Below are positions 15,034 to 23,748 of a DNA stretch of 42,101 nt, piece by piece. This stretch comes from GCA-003244245 sp038276315 (GTDB taxonomy: Bacteria; Actinomycetota; Actinomycetes; Mycobacteriales; Pseudonocardiaceae). Under the pieces are notes generated by a model. That model saw only the letters and a program-made list of their open reading frames with translations, was not told the origin of the DNA and ran no database searches. The DNA lies in the NCBI GenBank assembly GCA_038276315.1, contig JBBPZY010000273.1, positions 1 to 42,101 on the forward strand, in the 5' to 3' direction. The position numbers and the translations under genes are program-made. How positions within the stretch are numbered: position 1 is the stretch's first letter; every line of letters begins with the position of its first letter.

Positions 15034-15942
15034 ATGTCGACGTGGGCATCTGCGCAACAGCCGCTGGTTACGCCAACCCAGCCGATCTCCTCCGACGATG
15101 GGCCCCTCGGCGACGGGATCGACCCCACCGGGCGCCGGCGCCGCGCGGTGCCGCAGCCACCTCCGCTGGACCGGCATGGCCCGGCTCGGGTGCTGGCGAT
15201 CTGCAACCAGAAGGGCGGCGTCGGCAAGACCACGTCGACGATCAACCTTGGGGCCGCGCTCACCGAGTACGGCCGCCGGGTACTACTGGTCGACTTCGAT
15301 CCGCAGGGCGCCCTGTCGGTCGGGCTCGGGTTGGCCTCGCACCACCTTGACCGCACAATCTATAACCTGATCATGGATCAGGGCGTCTCGGTGGACGAGG
15401 TCGTCCGGCCGACGTCGGTGCCGGGCATGGACCTACTGCCCAGCAACATCGACCTGTCCGCCGCGGAAGTGCAACTGGTGACCGAGGTGGGTCGGGAGCA
15501 GGCGCTGGGTCGAACTCTGCGGCCGCTGCTGCCGCACTATGACTTCATCCTGATCGACTGCCAGCCATCGTTGGGTCTGCTCACCATCAATGCACTGGCT
15601 TGTGCCGATGGTGTGCTGATTCCCCTGGAGTGTGAGTTCTTCAGCCTGCGCGGGGTTGCTCTGCTGATGGACACCATCGACAAGGTGCGTGAGCGCCTCA
15701 ACCCAGACCTGACCATCACGGGCATCCTCGCCACGATGTACGACCCGCGTACCCTGCACGCCCGAGAGGTGATGGCCCGAGTGGTGGAGGCTTTCGGTGA
15801 TACCGTGTTCGACGCCGTGATCAGCCGAACGGTCCGTTTTCCGGAGACCACCGTCGCCGGCGAGCCGATCACGCGGTGGGCGCCGAAATCCGCTGGCGCC
15901 AACGCCTACCGCACCCTGGCCCGCGAGGTGATCGCGCGATGA
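15034..15942 (+). CDS. ParA/Soj-family ATPase (Rv1708-like)
   Basis: This deviant-Walker P-loop ATPase of the ParA/MinD group has 302 aa. After a disordered N-terminus of about 50 residues, the P-loop reads ICNQKGGVGKTTSTINL, followed by LLVDFDPQGALSVGLG and DFILIDCQPSLGLLTINAL. Because it heads the scpA-scpB pair and has no parB beside it, it is the Rv1708-type paralogue rather than the origin-proximal ParA. A role in chromosome segregation or pole organisation is inferred. ATG 15034 is chosen; GGAAGGGGG lies about ten bases upstream. TTG 15025 is possible. The stop overlaps scpA as ATGA. Confidence 0.9.
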   Translation: MSTWASAQQPLVTPTQPISSDDGPLGDGIDPTGRRRRAVPQPPPLDRHGPARVLAICNQKGGVGKTTSTINLGAALTEYGRRVLLVDFDPQGALSVGLGLASHHLDRTIYNLIMDQGVSVDEVVRPTSVPGMDLLPSNIDLSAAEVQLVTEVGREQALGRTLRPLLPHYDFILIDCQPSLGLLTINALACADGVLIPLECEFFSLRGVALLMDTIDKVRERLNPDLTITGILATMYDPRTLHAREVMARVVEAFGDTVFDAVISRTVRFPETTVAGEPITRWAPKSAGANAYRTLAREVIAR

Positions 15943-16811
15943 GACCTGCTTGCAGGGTCGAATCATCGGAACTGATGGTGTCGGCCACCCCTGCTGCCTC
16001 CGGTCGTTTCACGGTGCGGTTGCACAACTTCCAGGGCCCGTTCGATCTGTTGCTGCAGCTCATCTCGCAGCATCAGATGGACGTGACCGAGGTGGCCCTG
16101 CACCAGGTGACCGACGAGTTCATCGCCCACCTGCGCGTTCTGGGCGAGTCGTTCGACCTGGACGAGACCACCGAGTTCCTGGTCGTCGCGGCGACGCTGC
16201 TGGACCTCAAAGCGGCCCGCTTGTTGCCGTCGGCCGAGGTCGAGGACGAAGCGGACCTCGCGTTGCTGGAGGCGCGGGACCTACTGTTCGCCCGACTGCT
16301 GCAGTACCGGGCCTACAAGCAGGTCGCGGCGCTGTTCACTGAGCTCGAATCGGCGGCGATGCGCCGTTATCCGAGGTCGGTAGCGCTTGAAGAGCGGTTT
16401 GCCAGTTTGTTGCCCGAGGTGTTGCTCGGTGTCGACGCTGCTCGGTTCGCCGAGACCGCGGCTGCGGTGTTCGGGCCGAAACCGCCGCCACCGACGGTGT
16501 CACTGGAGCATCTACACACTCCGCAGGTGTCGGTGCACGAGCACGCGGCCGTGCTTCGTGGCAGGCTGGAGCGCGAAGGTCAGGCGAGCTTCCGCAGTTT
16601 GGTTGCCGACTGTGGGCACACCAGAGAGGTGGTCGCTCGCTTCCTGGCGTTGCTCGATCTGTACCGTGCCGCAGTGGTGGTCTTCGACCAGGTCGATCCG
16701 CTGGGTGAGCTGTGCGTTCGATGGACGGGCGGTGCGCAGCAATCAGCCCCGGTCACCGACCCGGACGGAAAACCGAATAACGATGGGCAAGATGACGAGG
16801 ATTACCGGTGA
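15939..16811 (+). CDS. scpA: segregation and condensation protein A
   Basis: ScpA is the kleisin of the SMC-ScpA-ScpB condensin and bridges SMC heads. The 290-aa protein shows the kleisin N-terminal region VRLHNFQGPFDLLLQLISQH, the helix VTDEFIAHLRVLGESFDLDE, and LLDLKAARLLPSAEVEDE. A winged-helix C-terminal part follows (SFRSLVADCGHTREVVARF, LLDLYRAAVVVFDQ). ATG 15939 in an ATGA overlap with the ParA-like gene is used. ATG 15975 lies closer to the conserved region and is possible. The stop codon overlaps the scpB GTG. Confidence 0.93.
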   Translation: MRPACRVESSELMVSATPAASGRFTVRLHNFQGPFDLLLQLISQHQMDVTEVALHQVTDEFIAHLRVLGESFDLDETTEFLVVAATLLDLKAARLLPSAEVEDEADLALLEARDLLFARLLQYRAYKQVAALFTELESAAMRRYPRSVALEERFASLLPEVLLGVDAARFAETAAAVFGPKPPPPTVSLEHLHTPQVSVHEHAAVLRGRLEREGQASFRSLVADCGHTREVVARFLALLDLYRAAVVVFDQVDPLGELCVRWTGGAQQSAPVTDPDGKPNNDGQDDEDYR

Positions 16812-17410
16812 ATGAAACCGCGCTGATGGAACCATCCGCCGCGACCGACACCCTGCCGTCGCTGCTCAGCGACGATGAGCTCGACGCCGCGCTGGAAGCG
16901 CTGCTGCTGGTGGTGGACTGCCCGGCGGGCGAGGACGTGCTGGCCAGCGCGCTGGGTCAACCGGTGACGCGGGTGGTCGAGGCGCTGCACCGGCTGCGGG
17001 ATGGCTACGCCGACGGCGGTCGTGGTATCGACCTGCGGCAGGTCGCGCAGGGATGGCGGTTACACACCCGCGATGTCTATGCCCCGTTCGTGGAGCGGTT
17101 GTTGCTGGACGGACAGCGTGCGAGGCTCACCCGCGCCGCCCTGGAAACTCTGGCGGTGGTGGCCTACCGGCAGCCGGTCACCCGCTCGCGAGTCGCCGCG
17201 GTACGCGGGGTGAACGTCGATGGGGTGATGCGAACTCTGCTGGTTCGGGGCTTGATCGAGGAAGTCGGGACTGATCCGGAGACCCACGGTGTGCTGTACC
17301 GCACCACGGAGCTGTTCCTCGAGCGGCTCGGGCTGTCCTCCTTGGAGGACCTACCCCCGATCGCGCCGCTGTTACCCGATATCGACACTATCGACGATGT
17401 CCCCTGCTAA
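16808..17410 (+). CDS. scpB: segregation and condensation protein B
   Basis: ScpB dimerises through tandem winged helices and binds ScpA in the SMC complex. The 200-aa protein shows LDAALEALLLVVDCPAGEDVL, the GWRLHTRDVYAPFVERLL segment, and the strongly conserved LTRAALETLAVVAYRQPVTRSR with GVNVDGVMRTLLVRGLIEEVG. GTG 16808 overlaps the scpA stop. rluB starts 14 bases before its end, in another frame. Confidence 0.93.
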   Translation: MNETALMEPSAATDTLPSLLSDDELDAALEALLLVVDCPAGEDVLASALGQPVTRVVEALHRLRDGYADGGRGIDLRQVAQGWRLHTRDVYAPFVERLLLDGQRARLTRAALETLAVVAYRQPVTRSRVAAVRGVNVDGVMRTLLVRGLIEEVGTDPETHGVLYRTTELFLERLGLSSLEDLPPIAPLLPDIDTIDDVPC

Positions 17411-18203
17411 GACGATGCCCCAATCGAAGGCGATGGCCCAGGTGACGTCCCAGTCGAAGGCTGAGTCGCAGTCAGCCTCTGGGCTGCCGAGGTTGCACAA
17501 GGTGCTCGCTGCGGCTGGGGTGGCCTCCCGGCGTGCCGCCGAGGAGATGATCGCCCGCGGCCGGGTCCAGGTGGACGGAGTCGTGGTGCGCGAGATGGGG
17601 GTGCGGGTCGACCCCGACAACGCGGTCATCCACGTCGATGGCATGCGGTTGGAACTGCGTTCCGACGTCGAGCACCTGGCATTGAACAAGCCGCGCGGCG
17701 TGCACTCCACGATGTCCGACGACCGCGGCCGGCCCTGTGTCGGTGACTATGTGGCCGACCGCGCGCAGCGCCTGTTCCACGTGGGCCGACTCGACGCGGA
17801 TACCGAGGGTCTGCTGCTGCTGACCAACGACGGAGACCTGGCGCACCGGCTGATGCACCCCTCCTACCGAGTGCTCAAGACCTACCTGGCGGAGGTGCCC
17901 GGTCCGGTACCTCGGTCGCTGGGTCGGACCTTGCGTGCCGGAGTGCACTTCGACGACGGCCCGGTGACAGTCGACGGGTTCCGGGTGGTGCAGTCCATGC
18001 CGGGCAAGGCGCTCGTTGAGGTGGTGCTGCACGAGGGTCGCAAGCACATCGTTCGCCGGCTGCTCGCCGAGGTCGGGCACCCGGTGCTGCGGTTGGTGCG
18101 TACCGCAATCGCCGATGTGCGCCTCGGTGAACAGCGTCCCGGCACGGTCCGGGTGCTGTCGCGTCCTGAGGTCGGCGCCCTCAACCGCGCGGTTGGCCGG
18201 TAG
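17397..18203 (+). CDS. rluB: RluB-family 23S rRNA pseudouridine synthase
   Basis: This RsuA/RluB-type pseudouridine synthase is expected to make pseudouridine in 23S rRNA near 2605. The 268-aa protein starts with a short Lys/Gln/Ser-rich head that has the repeat MPQSKAM / VTSQSKAE. An S4 domain follows (LPRLHKVLAAAGVASRRAAEEMIARG starts it, about residue 30). The catalytic Asp lies in VGRLDADTEGLLLLTNDGDLA, and later VVLHEGRKHIVRRLLAEVGHPV. ATG 17397 overlaps scpB; ATG 17415 and 17436 are alternatives. The pairing with scpB is the usual actinobacterial order. A hairpin shared with the convergent exporter genes follows. Confidence 0.92.
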   Translation: MSPAKTMPQSKAMAQVTSQSKAESQSASGLPRLHKVLAAAGVASRRAAEEMIARGRVQVDGVVVREMGVRVDPDNAVIHVDGMRLELRSDVEHLALNKPRGVHSTMSDDRGRPCVGDYVADRAQRLFHVGRLDADTEGLLLLTNDGDLAHRLMHPSYRVLKTYLAEVPGPVPRSLGRTLRAGVHFDDGPVTVDGFRVVQSMPGKALVEVVLHEGRKHIVRRLLAEVGHPVLRLVRTAIADVRLGEQRPGTVRVLSRPEVGALNRAVGR

Positions 18204-18213
18204 GTGCCGCTGA

Positions 18214-18240
18214 GCTACCGTCGGGCCAACCGGCGGTAGC
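18214..18240. terminator. bidirectional hairpin between convergent rluB and the ABC permease
   Basis: GCTACCG (18214-18220) pairs with CGGTAGC (18234-18240). One T-G pair and three further pairs extend the stem to 11, and the loop is 5 bases. It sits 10 bases after the rluB stop and overlaps the last codons of the convergent permease gene, so it could end rluB transcripts and limit read-through from the other side. No T-run follows. Confidence 0.6.
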
Positions 18241-19018
18241 GCACCGCGGTCAGTGGGACGAACACCGCGATGATGGCCGCTGAGGACAGCACCGCGTAGA
18301 GCACCGAATGGTCACCGGGCCAGCCGCCAGGTGGGGGAAACGTGGCCGGCACCGTGTTGGCGAACAGTTCGCGGCTGGCGTCGGCGACTGCGGTGACCGG
18401 ATTCCACTCGGCCGCTATCTTCAGCACCGCGGGCATGTTCCCGGTGGGTACGAACGCCGAAGAAATGAACGTGAGCGGGAAAAGCCAGATCAATCCGGCG
18501 CTTTGGGCCACCTCCACGGTGCGACACAACAGCCCGACCAGCGCCCCGACCCACGACATCGCGAAGGCGAACAGCAGCAGCAATAGGTAGCTCGCCGCGG
18601 CGGCCGCGAACCCACTGTGGATCCGCCAACCCACCAGCAGACCGGTCAGGCTCATGACCAGCAGAGTGATCGCATTGACCCCAAGATCGGAGGTGGTTCT
18701 CCCGAGGATCACCGCGAGCCGGGATATCGGCAGCGAGCGAAACCTGTCGATGATGCCTTTGTGCAGGTCGTTGGCCAGCCCCATCGTGGTGAACGCGGCA
18801 TTGAAGGCCACCGTTTGCGCGAAGATCCCACCGATGAGGAACTCCCGGTAGGCGGCGCCACCGAGGCTGCCCGCGAACACGTAGGCGAACAGCAACACGA
18901 ACATGATCGGCTGCACGGTGGCGCCCAGCAGCAGATCCGGGATCCGGCGGATGTTGAGCAGATTGCGCCAAGTGATGATGCTGCTGTCCCGCAGCACTGA
19001 GGTCGTCGCCGCTGTCAT
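18215..19018 (-). CDS. ABC-2 type exporter permease (DrrB-like)
   Basis: This integral membrane half of an ABC-2 exporter resembles the daunorubicin/doxorubicin permease DrrB. The 267-aa protein has about six transmembrane segments, including IMFVLLFAYVFAGSLGG, AITLLVMSLTGLLVGW, YLLLLLFAFAMSWVGALVGLL, LIWLFPLTFISSAFVPTG and SVLYAVLSSAAIIAVFV. The segment EWNPVTAVADASRELF near the C-terminus is the conserved ABC-2 loop. ATG 19018 overlaps the ATPase stop by four bases. The exported compound (drug, lipid or other) is unknown. The pair is an insertion relative to the mycobacterial order rluB-cmk. Confidence 0.92.
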   Translation of the reverse strand: MTAATTSVLRDSSIITWRNLLNIRRIPDLLLGATVQPIMFVLLFAYVFAGSLGGAAYREFLIGGIFAQTVAFNAAFTTMGLANDLHKGIIDRFRSLPISRLAVILGRTTSDLGVNAITLLVMSLTGLLVGWRIHSGFAAAAASYLLLLLFAFAMSWVGALVGLLCRTVEVAQSAGLIWLFPLTFISSAFVPTGNMPAVLKIAAEWNPVTAVADASRELFANTVPATFPPPGGWPGDHSVLYAVLSSAAIIAVFVPLTAVRYRRLARR

Positions 19019-19974
19019 GAGGTCGCTCCGCTCTCCGCGGCGTGCCCGGTCAGCTTCAGGAACACGTCGTCCAGGGTGGGTCTGTGCAAGCCGACGTCCT
19101 GCACGGGGATGCTCTGTAAATCCAGCCGCCGTAACGCCTCGATCAGTGATTTCGCGCCACCGTCGACGACGATGCTGATTCGGCGGCTCTGGGTGTCGAC
19201 CGTCGGCTCCCCGCTGCCGATCTCGGCGAACACCACGGCCACCTCCGGCAGGTCCGCGGCGTGGTCGAGCACCATCTCCAGGCGTTCCCCACCGACCTGT
19301 GCCTTGAGCTGGTCAGAGGTCCCACGGGCGATCACCCGGCCGCGGTCGATCACCGCGATGGTGTCTGCCAGCCGGTCGGCTTCCTCGAGGTATTGCGTCG
19401 TGAGCAGCACGCCGGCGCCGTCGGCGACCAGCTCAGCGATGACCTCCCAGGTCTCCAGCCGGCCGCGGGGGTCCAATCCGGTGGTGGGTTCATCGAGCAT
19501 GACCACCTCGGGGTTGGCGACCAGCGCACCGGCTAGGTCGAGCCGCCTGCGCATGCCTCCCGAGTAGGTCTTCGCGGTCCGCTCGGCGGCCTCGTCGAGG
19601 GAGAAGCGGCTGATCAGCGCCCGGGCCCGGGACTGGGCCTGGCGCCGGGGCATCCCGTACAGCCGACCGATCAGGTACAGGTTCTCGAACCCGGTGAGGT
19701 TCGCATCGACTGCCGCGTACTGTCCGGACAGCCCGATCTTGCCGCGCACCCCATGCGGATCGGCCAGTACGTCCACGCCTGCCACTTGCGCCCACCCGGC
19801 ATCCGGCCGCAGCAGGGTGCTGAGGATGCGGACGGCGGTCGTCTTGCCGGCGCCGTTGGGCCCCAGCAGGCCCAGCACGGTGCCCTGAGGAATCTGCAGG
19901 TCGATGCCGTCGAGTGCGCGGGTGGATCCGAAGGTCTTCACCAGGCCCTCCGCCTCAACCGCCAGTGCGGACAT
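19015..19974 (-). CDS. ABC exporter ATPase (DrrA-like)
   Basis: This ATP-binding subunit powers the adjacent ABC-2 permease. The 319-aa protein has Walker A in LLGPNGAGKTTAVRILSTLL, signature YSGGMRRRLDLAGAL, Walker B VVMLDEPTTGLDPRGR and H-loop LLTTQYLEEADRLAD. It ends with the DUF4162-type C-terminal domain found in DrrA/CcmA-like exporters (LDLQSIPVQDVGLHRPTLDDV). ATG 19974 is chosen because GAGGAGG lies five bases upstream and the conserved domain starts there; an in-frame upstream start is rejected. Genes run away from cmk, with 152 bases between the start codons. Confidence 0.93.
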   Translation of the reverse strand: MSALAVEAEGLVKTFGSTRALDGIDLQIPQGTVLGLLGPNGAGKTTAVRILSTLLRPDAGWAQVAGVDVLADPHGVRGKIGLSGQYAAVDANLTGFENLYLIGRLYGMPRRQAQSRARALISRFSLDEAAERTAKTYSGGMRRRLDLAGALVANPEVVMLDEPTTGLDPRGRLETWEVIAELVADGAGVLLTTQYLEEADRLADTIAVIDRGRVIARGTSDQLKAQVGGERLEMVLDHAADLPEVAVVFAEIGSGEPTVDTQSRRISIVVDGGAKSLIEALRRLDLQSIPVQDVGLHRPTLDDVFLKLTGHAAESGATS

Positions 19975-20126
19975 ACCGCCTCCTCGATGGGAACATTCGC
20001 CGGGTTGGACAGTATCGGCGAGCACCGACAAAGGGCGCGCGGTTTTCGGTCGGCCGCCCCCACGGCTCGGCCTCGAAGCCTACGACGGGCACAATGGGCT
20101 CGTTAGCGAGTCGGGAGGTCAGCCGG

Positions 20127-20843
20127 GTGCAGCGAGGCGACGGATTGCGCGGCGTGGTGGCGGTGGACGGTCCTGCCGGCACCGGGAAGTCCACAGTGGC
20201 CCGCCGGCTAGCGGCGTGGCTGGGCGCTCGGTATCTCGATACCGGGGCGATGTATCGAGCCGCCGCGCTTGGCGTCTTGCGAGCTGGGACCGACCCCGCT
20301 GATCCCACTGCGGTGTCAGAGGTGGTGGCCCGGCAACACATCGAGGTGGGCACTGACCCGGATAGGTCCTCTGTGCTGTTGGACGGCGACGACGTCTCCC
20401 GGGAGATCCGCGGTTCGGCCGTGACGACCGCGGTGAGCCCGGTCTCGGCGGTATCCCGGGTGCGTGAGTTGCTCGTGGCTCAGCAGCGCCAGATCATCTC
20501 CGACGTCACCACTGGCGGCGGCGGGATCGTGGTGGAGGGACGCGACATCGGGACGGTGGTGGCACCCGACGCGTCGCTGAAAGTCTTTCTCACCGCGACT
20601 GCGGCACAGCGAGCGGCGCGTCGAGCCGCCCAGGACGGTATGGATGACGTGGCTGAGGTCCGTCGCGCCGTCGAGCGCCGCGACCGGATCGACTCCAGCC
20701 GGGAGATCTCGCCGATGTGCGCCGCCGAGGATGCCGTTGAGGTGGATACCACGGCATTGGACGTCGAAGCCGTGCTCGGTAGGCTGTATGAGCTGGCCGT
20801 CGCGCGTGGACTGGTCGAGCTGGCAGTGCGGGGTTGGACGTGA
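20127..20843 (+). CDS. cmk: cytidylate kinase
   Basis: Cytidylate kinase (EC 2.7.4.25) phosphorylates CMP and dCMP. The 238-aa protein has the P-loop VDGPAGTGKSTVARRLA, the NMP-binding ARYLDTGAMYRAAALG, VVEGRDIGTVVAPDASLKVFL, and the lid segment VERRDRIDSSREISPM. GTG 20127 has GGGAGG eight bases upstream. ATG 20094, upstream in frame, is the alternative. The stop overlaps the next gene as GTGA, starting the cmk-acyltransferase-der run that matches Rv1712-Rv1713 with an acyltransferase between. Confidence 0.94.
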   Translation: MQRGDGLRGVVAVDGPAGTGKSTVARRLAAWLGARYLDTGAMYRAAALGVLRAGTDPADPTAVSEVVARQHIEVGTDPDRSSVLLDGDDVSREIRGSAVTTAVSPVSAVSRVRELLVAQQRQIISDVTTGGGGIVVEGRDIGTVVAPDASLKVFLTATAAQRAARRAAQDGMDDVAEVRRAVERRDRIDSSREISPMCAAEDAVEVDTTALDVEAVLGRLYELAVARGLVELAVRGWT

Positions 20844-21541
20844 CATCTGAGCTGCTGCCCGAGGAGCCGTCCCAGGGGGAGTTGCCACCGGGTACCTGGC
20901 GATGGTTACAGGGCTTCACCTGCTGGATCGGGACGTGGTGCTTCTACGTCGGGTACCGGCTGCAAGTGCTGCATCGGGAGCGGATACCCGCGACCGGGCC
21001 CATCGTGGTGGTGGCCAACCACAGCGCGATGATCGACGGCCCGCTGTTGTACGGGACATTGGGACGGCGCAGTTCGTTTTTGATCAAGCAGGAGATGTTC
21101 CGTGGACCGCTCGGCTGGATCCTGCCCCGCATCGGGCAGTTGGCGGTACGCCGCGGCGAGGTCGACCGGGCGCCGCTGCTCACCGCGGTCCGGTTGCTCC
21201 GTCATGGCGGGGTGGTGGTGGTGTTCCCGGAGGGCACCCGCGGGTCCGGTGACGTGGCCAACGCGCAGCAGGGTGCCGCGTGGCTGGCTCGTGCTGGTGG
21301 GGCAAGGATGCTACCGGTGGCGATCCGCGGCACCCGCCGACCTGCGGGTAGCGACCGTCGGTTCCGGCCCGCGGTCGATGTTCTGGTCGGTCAGCCGTTC
21401 GCGGTCCCCCCGGGCAGGGGGCGAGCGGCCTTGACTGCTGCCACGACCGAGATACGTAACCGGCTAACCGTGCTGGTCACCGAGCTGGATGCGATCCGCT
21501 GCCTGGGCCGGCCAGGTGCGGCCCGAACGGAGAGAGCGTGA
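20840..21541 (+). CDS. 1-acyl-glycerol-3-phosphate acyltransferase family (PlsC-like)
   Basis: This membrane-associated acyltransferase would acylate lysophosphatidic acid or a related lipid acceptor. The 233-aa protein has the catalytic HX4D box in VVVANHSAMIDGPLL, then a conserved Arg/Lys pair (SSFLIKQEMFRGPLGW), and the acceptor-binding motif VVVFPEGTRGSGD. A hydrophobic N-terminal segment (FTCWIGTWCFYVGYRL) may lie in the membrane. GTG 20840 is the start of a GTGA overlap with cmk. Its TGA is overlapped by the GTG-ATG start of der. The exact acyl acceptor is not evident. Confidence 0.9.
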   Translation: MTSELLPEEPSQGELPPGTWRWLQGFTCWIGTWCFYVGYRLQVLHRERIPATGPIVVVANHSAMIDGPLLYGTLGRRSSFLIKQEMFRGPLGWILPRIGQLAVRRGEVDRAPLLTAVRLLRHGGVVVVFPEGTRGSGDVANAQQGAAWLARAGGARMLPVAIRGTRRPAGSDRRFRPAVDVLVGQPFAVPPGRGRAALTAATTEIRNRLTVLVTELDAIRCLGRPGAARTERA

Positions 21542-22956
21542 TGAGCAGTCTGGCGCCCGGCGACGGGATCTGGTCCGACGAGGCTGAATGGGCGGCGCTG
21601 GACGAACCCGAGGGGCTCGACGCCGACGCGGACGTCGCGCTCGAGCAGCCGGTACTCGCCGTGGTGGGCCGTCCCAACGTGGGCAAGTCGACGCTGGTCA
21701 ACCGGATCCTGGGGCGGCGCGAGGCGGTGGTGCAGGACGTGCCGGGAGTGACCAGGGATCGGGTGGCTTACGACGCGTTATGGAATGGGCGCCGGTTCAC
21801 CGTGGTGGACACCGGTGGATGGCAGGCCGACGCGCGCGGTCTGCAGGCGGCGGTGGCCGCGCAGGCGGAGCTGGCGATGCGTACCGCGGACGCGGTCCTG
21901 CTCGTGGTCGACGCCATGGTGGGGGCCACCGCGGCGGAGGAGGCAGTGGCCCGAGTGCTGCGCCGCTGCGCCACTCCGGTGGTGCTGGCCGCGACCAAGG
22001 TGGATGACGAGCGAGCGGTCGCCGACACCGCTGCACTGTGGTCGTTGGGTTTGGGCGAGCCATACCCGGTGAGCGGATTACACGGTCGCGGCACCGGCGA
22101 TCTGCTCGATGCGGTGCTGGAGGTGTTGCCCTCAGCGCCGCGGGACGTCGCGGCTCGCGTCGGGGGACCGCGCCGGGTCGCCCTGGTCGGCAGACCCAAC
22201 GTGGGTAAGTCCAGCCTGCTCAACCGGTTGGTGGGCGAGCAGCGGTCGGTGGTGCACGAGGTCGCCGGTACTACGGTGGATCCGGTGGACTCGCTGGTGG
22301 AGCTCGACGGCGAGACGTGGCGGTTCGTCGACACCGCCGGTCTGCGTAAGCGGGTACGGACCGCCAGCGGCACCGAGTACTTCGCGTCGCTGCGCACCCG
22401 GGCGGCGATCGAGGCGGCCGAGGTGGTGGTGGTCCTCATCGATGCCAGTGAGCCGATCACCGAGCAAGACCAGCGGGTGATCACCTCGGTGATGGAGTCC
22501 GGGCGAGCGCTGGTGGTGGCGTTCAATAAGTGGGACCTGGTCGACGAGGACCGACGCCGTGAGCTGACCCGGGAGTTGGACCGCGATCTGGCCCGAGTGC
22601 AGTGGGCACAGCGGGTGAACATCTCGGCGCTCACCGGCCGATCAGTCAGCAAGATCGCCCCGTTCCTGCGCACCGCGCTGGAATCCTGGGATCGGCGGGT
22701 GCCCACCGGGCAGCTCAACGCGTGGTTGTCCGAGGTGATCGCCGCGACGCCACCGCCGGTGCGCGGGGGGCGGCCACCCAAGGTGCTTTTCGCCACCCAG
22801 GCCGGCACTCGGCCGCCCACCTTCGTGCTGTTCACCACCGGCTTCCTCGAGGCCGGATACCGCCGATTCCTGGAACGGCGACTCCGGGAGACGTTCGGCT
22901 TCACCGGCAGCCCGGTGCGCATCTCGGTGCGAGTTCGCGAGCGGCGATCCCGGTAA
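21541..22956 (+). CDS. der: ribosome-assembly GTPase Der (EngA)
   Basis: Der is a double GTPase needed for 50S subunit assembly. The 471-aa protein has domain G1 (GRPNVGKSTLVNRILG, DTGGWQ) and G2 (GRPNVGKSSLLNRLVG, DTAGLRKR, NKWDLVDE). A KH-like C-terminal domain follows (PTGQLNAWLSEVIAATPPP, then RPPTFVLFTTGFLEAGYRRF). In G1 the guanine-specificity box reads ATKVDDE, with Thr where NKxD is usual. ATG 21541 directly follows an in-frame GTG 21538; GGAGAG lies upstream of both. Confidence 0.95.
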   Translation: MSSLAPGDGIWSDEAEWAALDEPEGLDADADVALEQPVLAVVGRPNVGKSTLVNRILGRREAVVQDVPGVTRDRVAYDALWNGRRFTVVDTGGWQADARGLQAAVAAQAELAMRTADAVLLVVDAMVGATAAEEAVARVLRRCATPVVLAATKVDDERAVADTAALWSLGLGEPYPVSGLHGRGTGDLLDAVLEVLPSAPRDVAARVGGPRRVALVGRPNVGKSSLLNRLVGEQRSVVHEVAGTTVDPVDSLVELDGETWRFVDTAGLRKRVRTASGTEYFASLRTRAAIEAAEVVVVLIDASEPITEQDQRVITSVMESGRALVVAFNKWDLVDEDRRRELTRELDRDLARVQWAQRVNISALTGRSVSKIAPFLRTALESWDRRVPTGQLNAWLSEVIAATPPPVRGGRPPKVLFATQAGTRPPTFVLFTTGFLEAGYRRFLERRLRETFGFTGSPVRISVRVRERRSR

Positions 22957-23042
22957 CAGAGATGTCGGTCACGACCTTTGGAACGGTGTGCGCGAGAGGG
23001 GCAAGCTGGAAGCACGACCCCGACTCGACGGAGAGGTGTGGA

Positions 23043-23639
23043 GTGCCTACTACGATCGAGGTGTTCTCTGATTTCGTCTGCCCGTTCTGCTATCTCGCTG
23101 AGCAACCGCTCGCGGACGCGGTCGAGGGTGGTGATGTGCAGATCGCCTGGCAACCCTTCGAGCTGCGACCAGAACCCGCGCCGACGCTGCGGCCCGAGGG
23201 TGACTACCTGCAGTCGACCTGGCAGCAGGTGGTTTACCCGATGGCCGAGCGCCTGGGCGTCCCGATAGTGCTGCCCCGGGTGTCCCCGCAGCCCTACAGC
23301 CGGCTCGCCTTCGAGGGGTTCGCCTATGCCGAGGAGAGCGCTCTCGGCCAGCGCTACACCGAGCGGATCTTCCGGGCGTTCTTCGTCAAGCAGCGCGACA
23401 TCGGGCGAGTAGATGTCCTGGCAGACGTCGCCGCCGAGCTAGGCCTGGACGCCGACGATTTCCGCGCGGCGCTGGAGTCCGGTCGCTACGCCGACGTGCA
23501 CCAGCGGGCGCTGCGCCGGGCGCGAGAGCTGGAGATCACCGTTGTGCCCACACTCCTCGTCGACGGGCGGCGGCTCGAAGGAGTGCCGTCCGCTGAGGCG
23601 CTGCACCGGCTGCTCAATGGAGTGGTGGCAATCGGGTAA
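23043..23639 (+). CDS. DsbA/FrnE-family thiol oxidoreductase
   Basis: This is a thioredoxin-fold protein with a DsbA-like helical insert, of the FrnE group. The 198-aa protein starts VPTTIEVFSDFVCPFCYLAE, with active site CPFC (about residues 14-17), and has the cis-proline loop ITVVPTLLVDGRRLEG. There is no signal peptide, so it is probably cytosolic. FrnE-like enzymes act in disulfide chemistry or isomerisation under oxidative stress; the substrate is unknown. GTG 23043 follows GAGAGG by about eight bases. The open frame upstream overlapping der is rejected. The next gene carries a VKOR-like domain. Confidence 0.88.
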   Translation: MPTTIEVFSDFVCPFCYLAEQPLADAVEGGDVQIAWQPFELRPEPAPTLRPEGDYLQSTWQQVVYPMAERLGVPIVLPRVSPQPYSRLAFEGFAYAEESALGQRYTERIFRAFFVKQRDIGRVDVLADVAAELGLDADDFRAALESGRYADVHQRALRRARELEITVVPTLLVDGRRLEGVPSAEALHRLLNGVVAIG

Positions 23640-23748
23640 CCGATGCGCAGCGCCTGGTGCTGACCTTCCGCCGGGCTAGTAGCCGGGAGGTTGACCTGTC
23701 TGGCGAACGGGCATTCCCCGACATCGGAGCGGGGAGGTCGATGCGTGG

